Source of the DNA: an uncultured Traorella sp.
GTDB lineage: Bacteria; Bacillota_I; Bacilli_A; Erysipelotrichales; Erysipelotrichaceae
NCBI GenBank assembly: GCA_945938205.1
Contig: CAMEUL010000064.1
Location: forward strand, 1 to 8,043
Length of the DNA stretch: 8,043 nucleotides
Direction: 5' to 3'
Each line of letters starts with the position of its first letter. Position 1 is the first letter of the stretch. The notes beneath the pieces are model-generated. The model searched no databases, was not told where the DNA came from, and was given only the letters and a program-made list of their open reading frames with translations. Of this stretch, positions 6,052-8,043 are shown piece by piece. The position numbers and the translations under genes are program-made.

Positions 6052-6075
6052 AAAAAAAAATCGCCCGAAGGCGAT
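6052..6075 (-). terminator. intrinsic terminator of tyrS
   Basis: On the minus strand ATCGCC-TTCG-GGCGAT forms a 6-bp stem with a very stable UUCG tetraloop, followed by an unbroken run of U. It starts only 1 nt after the tyrS stop codon. It separates tyrS from the sporulation operon. Confidence 0.92.
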
Positions 6076-6076
6076 C

Positions 6077-7300
6077 TTATTGTGCAATAACGTAATAGTT
6101 TTTCTTCCCACGTTTCACAATGCTCTTGTTTTCAAACAATGCATTTTCTTTTGAGACGATCCAATCCGGATCTGTTTTCTTTTCTCCATTGACCTGAATG
6201 GATCCCTGCGAAATCCATTCACGTGCTTCTCGTTTGCTAGATGCGATATGAGCATCCACCAGGATCTGTACCAAAGGAAGTCCATCATTTACTATGGTTG
6301 TATCAAAGCTAGCTAATGCATCCTTGAGTTCATCAGCACTTAGATCCTGAATGTTTCCACGGAAAAGTACATCGGTGATCTTCATCGCTTTATCAAGCTC
6401 CTGCTGTCCGTGCAAATCACGAACTACTTCACATGCAAGTGCTCTTTGTGCTTCACGTTTATGTGGTTCTGTTTTCATTTTGATTTCTAATGCTTCGATT
6501 TCTTCTTTTGAAAGGAAGGTCAAAGTCTTCAAATAATCAATAACTTTTGTATCTTCACTATTAATCAAAAACTGATACATTTCATAAGAACTTGTCTTGT
6601 TTTTATCCAGCCAAATTGCTTTTCCTTCACTCTTTCCAAACTTGGTGCCATCTGCCTTGGTAACCAGTGGCATAGTGAATCCATATGCTTCTTTTCCTAG
6701 TTTTTTACGAATCAGTTCGATTCCTGCTGTAATATTTCCCCATTGATCCTGTCCGGCAACCTGCAGAACACAGTTTCTCGTTTGATAAAGGTGCATGAAA
6801 TCCAATGCCTGAAGGATCATATAAGAGAATTCAGTATAGGTGATCCCTTCATCCAATCTTCTCGCAACAATATCCTTAGAAAGCATATAATTAACATTAA
6901 AGTATTTTCCATAATCACGCAAGAAATCTAATGTATTGATATCTTTGATCCAGTCATAGTTATTAACCACTTCAAATCCAAATATATCTGTTGCCTGTTT
7001 TTTTAGACATTCAAAATTATAGTTGACTTCTTCTTTTGAAATCATGGCTCTTTCTGCAGTTGGCTTTGGATCACCAATCATACCAGTTCCGCCACCCACA
7101 AGTAAAATTGGATGATGTCCTGCATTTTTCAATCGTTTAGAAATCAAAAATGATGAATAATGTCCAATATGCAAACTATCTCCTGTTGGATCTGTCCCAA
7201 TATAAAAAGTTAGACTTTCATTATTCAGCATTTCTTCTAACTTAGGAGATGAAATATCTTTGATAAGTCCTCTCCATTTCAAATCTTCCACTAAATTCAT
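6077..7300 (-). CDS. tyrS: tyrosyl-tRNA synthetase
   Basis: This 407-residue class I synthetase charges tRNA-Tyr with tyrosine in the cytoplasm. The signature YIGTDPTGDSLHIGH lies at 33-47 with HIGH at 44-47, the Tyr/tRNA pocket motif QVAGQDQWGNI at 180-190, and the KMSKS loop appears as KFGKS at 220-224. The C-terminal region, from about 341, is an S4-like tRNA-binding domain (AREWISQGSIQVNGEK). Length is normal for bacterial TyrS (about 400-420). The ATG at 7300 is preceded by GGAGG with 7 nt spacing. A longer reading from a TTG at 7333 is rejected because it runs through the terminator hairpin and the ribosome binding site. Expression is controlled by the T-box leader upstream. It appears monocistronic, ending in a strong terminator. 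Confidence 0.97.
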   Translation of the reverse strand: MNLVEDLKWRGLIKDISSPKLEEMLNNESLTFYIGTDPTGDSLHIGHYSSFLISKRLKNAGHHPILLVGGGTGMIGDPKPTAERAMISKEEVNYNFECLKKQATDIFGFEVVNNYDWIKDINTLDFLRDYGKYFNVNYMLSKDIVARRLDEGITYTEFSYMILQALDFMHLYQTRNCVLQVAGQDQWGNITAGIELIRKKLGKEAYGFTMPLVTKADGTKFGKSEGKAIWLDKNKTSSYEMYQFLINSEDTKVIDYLKTLTFLSKEEIEALEIKMKTEPHKREAQRALACEVVRDLHGQQELDKAMKITDVLFRGNIQDLSADELKDALASFDTTIVNDGLPLVQILVDAHIASSKREAREWISQGSIQVNGEKKTDPDWIVSKENALFENKSIVKRGKKNYYVIAQ

Positions 7301-7307
7301 ATTTTTT

Positions 7308-7312
7308 CCTCC
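7308..7312 (-). promoter_or_regulatory. ribosome binding site deciding the tyrS start
   Basis: GGAGG on the minus strand sits 7 nt before the ATG at 7300, an ideal distance. It lies just downstream of the T-box terminator, so it is only transcribed on read-through. Confidence 0.85.
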
Positions 7313-7316
7313 AATA

Positions 7317-7358
7317 TAAAAGGTGGTATCCAAGGACGCTTTCGCGCGGTACCACCTT
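7317..7358 (-). terminator. T-box-controlled intrinsic terminator before tyrS
   Basis: AAGGTGGTA (7358-7350) pairs with TACCACCTT (7328-7320), followed by CC/GG across a one-base bulge and an inner CGC-GAAA-GCG hairpin. A short UUUU then ends the element. The 5' arm is the T-box sequence itself, so antiterminator and terminator are mutually exclusive, as the T-box mechanism requires. Confidence 0.9.
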
Positions 7359-7503
7359 AGTTCATTACATGCACTCTTTCCGTTAACGCCTGGTACGTCT
7401 TATTCTCATAAGCAGCTCCCAGCTGTATTTCCATAAATGCACCATGATTTTCACCCACCATCATGTCTCTACAAGTGTTATTTATGGCTCTTGTCTGATC
7501 AAC
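7318..7503 (-). promoter_or_regulatory. T-box riboswitch (tRNA-Tyr sensing leader of tyrS)
   Basis: The leader RNA binds uncharged tRNA-Tyr and then favours an antiterminator, allowing tyrS transcription. The T-box itself, AAGGTGGTACCGCG, is at 7358-7345. Its UGGU would pair with an ACCA acceptor end, as expected for tRNA-Tyr with discriminator A. In the Stem I region, AGAGA (7470-7466) precedes a hairpin with CATGAT/ATCATG arms and the loop GGTGGGTGAAA, which matches the AG-bulge and distal-loop pair of Stem I. CCATAAAT (7487-7480) pairs fully with ATTTATGG (7438-7431). Directly after it comes GAAATACA, where UAC (7427-7425) is the best candidate Tyr specifier codon. The palindrome CGTTAACG (7388-7381) falls where Stem III is expected. 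I could not resolve the antiterminator's upstream strand by eye. Confidence 0.9.
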
Positions 7504-7504
7504 G

Positions 7505-8043
7505 CTATTTTGTTGTTTTACGAGCAGTATAAATATAACTTAATTCAATTTCCTTGTCAATAGCTTCATTTTCATCGTGTAACATCTTGGTCATCACACG
7601 CATAGCAACAGCACCCAGATCATAATCAGGAATCTTATAGGCAGAAATCTGTGGACGAACCATAGAGTTATACTTGGAATCATAAATACAAATAATTTCC
7701 ATTTCATCAGGAATTGAAATTCCATTTTCTGTTGCAGTATTCAAGGTTGCCATAGCCTGAGAATCACGATAAGTCAGAACCAGCTGATGGCGATGAGTTT
7801 TGAAGTATTCTTTTAAATAAAGATAACTGGAACGATATTCTTTCGCAATTTCAATATAATTCTCAAATTTCAGTCCTCTTTCATTATAGGCTTTATTGAT
7901 TCCTCTTAAAAGCTGACGCATATAGGAAGGATTTCTTCTATCTTCCACCAATGCAATATCATTGGTACCCGCATCCAGATAACGAGATACAACATCATAA
8001 GCAAGGTTTTCATAATCAATATAAACGGAACCAATCATTTCAT
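7505..8043 (-). CDS. LacI/GalR-family transcriptional regulator, C-terminal part (5' end off the window)
   Basis: The reading frame is open to the right edge, so only about the last 178 residues are visible, roughly the second half of a 330-residue LacI-family protein. What is seen is the periplasmic-binding-protein-like effector domain: SVYIDYENLAYDVVSRYLDAG resembles the VNIDYE region of CcpA-type regulators, and NGISIPDEMEIICIYDS matches the family's NGI.IPDDI.IIG.DD segment. The N-terminal helix-turn-helix is not in view. The ligand and target genes cannot be told. An ATG at 8038 exists but is internal, since the family similarity begins at once and the codon before it is also open. No terminator follows the stop; the next element is the T-box leader, and the tyrS promoter lies within the end of this gene. 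Confidence 0.85.
   Translation of the reverse strand, partial: EMIGSVYIDYENLAYDVVSRYLDAGTNDIALVEDRRNPSYMRQLLRGINKAYNERGLKFENYIEIAKEYRSSYLYLKEYFKTHRHQLVLTYRDSQAMATLNTATENGISIPDEMEIICIYDSKYNSMVRPQISAYKIPDYDLGAVAMRVMTKMLHDENEAIDKEIELSYIYTARKTTK
7532..7560 (-). promoter_or_regulatory. sigma-A promoter of the T-box/tyrS transcript, inside the upstream gene
   Basis: TTGACA (7560-7555, perfect consensus) is followed after exactly 17 nt by TATATT (7537-7532, five of six). Both boxes lie within the last codons of the LacI-type gene. The predicted start near 7525 places Stem I of the T-box about 35-40 nt into the transcript. Confidence 0.75.

Noticed and set aside
7301..7333. Eleven-residue N-terminal extension of tyrS from a TTG codon
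   Set aside because: It would be encoded by the terminator arm and the GGAGG ribosome binding site, and the ATG at 7300 has ideal spacing and matches family length.

Overview
The window reads as ordinary low-GC chromosomal DNA from an endospore-forming member of the Bacillota (Firmicutes). Supporting signs are a dipicolinate synthase operon, a T-box-controlled tyrosyl-tRNA synthetase, strong GGAGG-type ribosome binding sites and AT-rich intergenic DNA. An Erysipelotrichia-like lineage is possible, but that is only a guess from sequence style. Every gene I accept lies on the minus strand, so transcription runs from right to left.

Right edge to about 6050: the window opens inside a LacI/GalR-type regulator gene whose 5' half is off the edge. 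A consensus-like promoter (TTGACA, 17 nt, TATATT) sits inside its last codons and would drive a T-box leader of about 200 nt followed by tyrS. tyrS ends in a clean UUCG-loop terminator.

6032 to 3399: a compact sporulation operon begins directly behind that terminator. Its order is spoVFA, spoVFB, a dapA-family gene, a small gene resembling Bacillus cse60, and a small Cys-rich DUF1540-type gene, then a terminator. The first three genes overlap by 4 nt each. Together they form a short pathway: the DapA enzyme condenses pyruvate with aspartate semialdehyde, and SpoVFA/SpoVFB oxidise the product to dipicolinic acid for the spore core. The two small genes are probable mother-cell sporulation proteins of unknown activity. 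A CATAnnnTA-like -10 element before spoVFA fits a mother-cell sigma factor.

3398 to 3110: a 61-residue, two-helix membrane protein has its own promoter and terminator. It is bracketed by two exact 26-bp direct repeats, each of which is the terminator hairpin of the unit upstream of it in transcription. This is the most unusual local arrangement in the window.

3015 to 81: an envelope-related operon of a lipoprotein, a MurJ/YtgP-like lipid II flippase and an RsuA-family 16S rRNA pseudouridine synthase, with overlapping genes. The flippase-pseudouridine synthase pair is also neighbouring in Bacillus (ytgP-ytzG). The last 80 bases at the left contain a boxA-like element and no visible terminator, hinting weakly that a stable-RNA operon may lie just off the edge.

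No gene-free stretch exceeds 300 bases. I saw no tRNA or rRNA gene, CRISPR array, transposase or phage gene. The window is mostly recognisable housekeeping and sporulation biology. The less explained parts are the repeat-bracketed small membrane gene, the small sporulation genes and the divergent lipoprotein.
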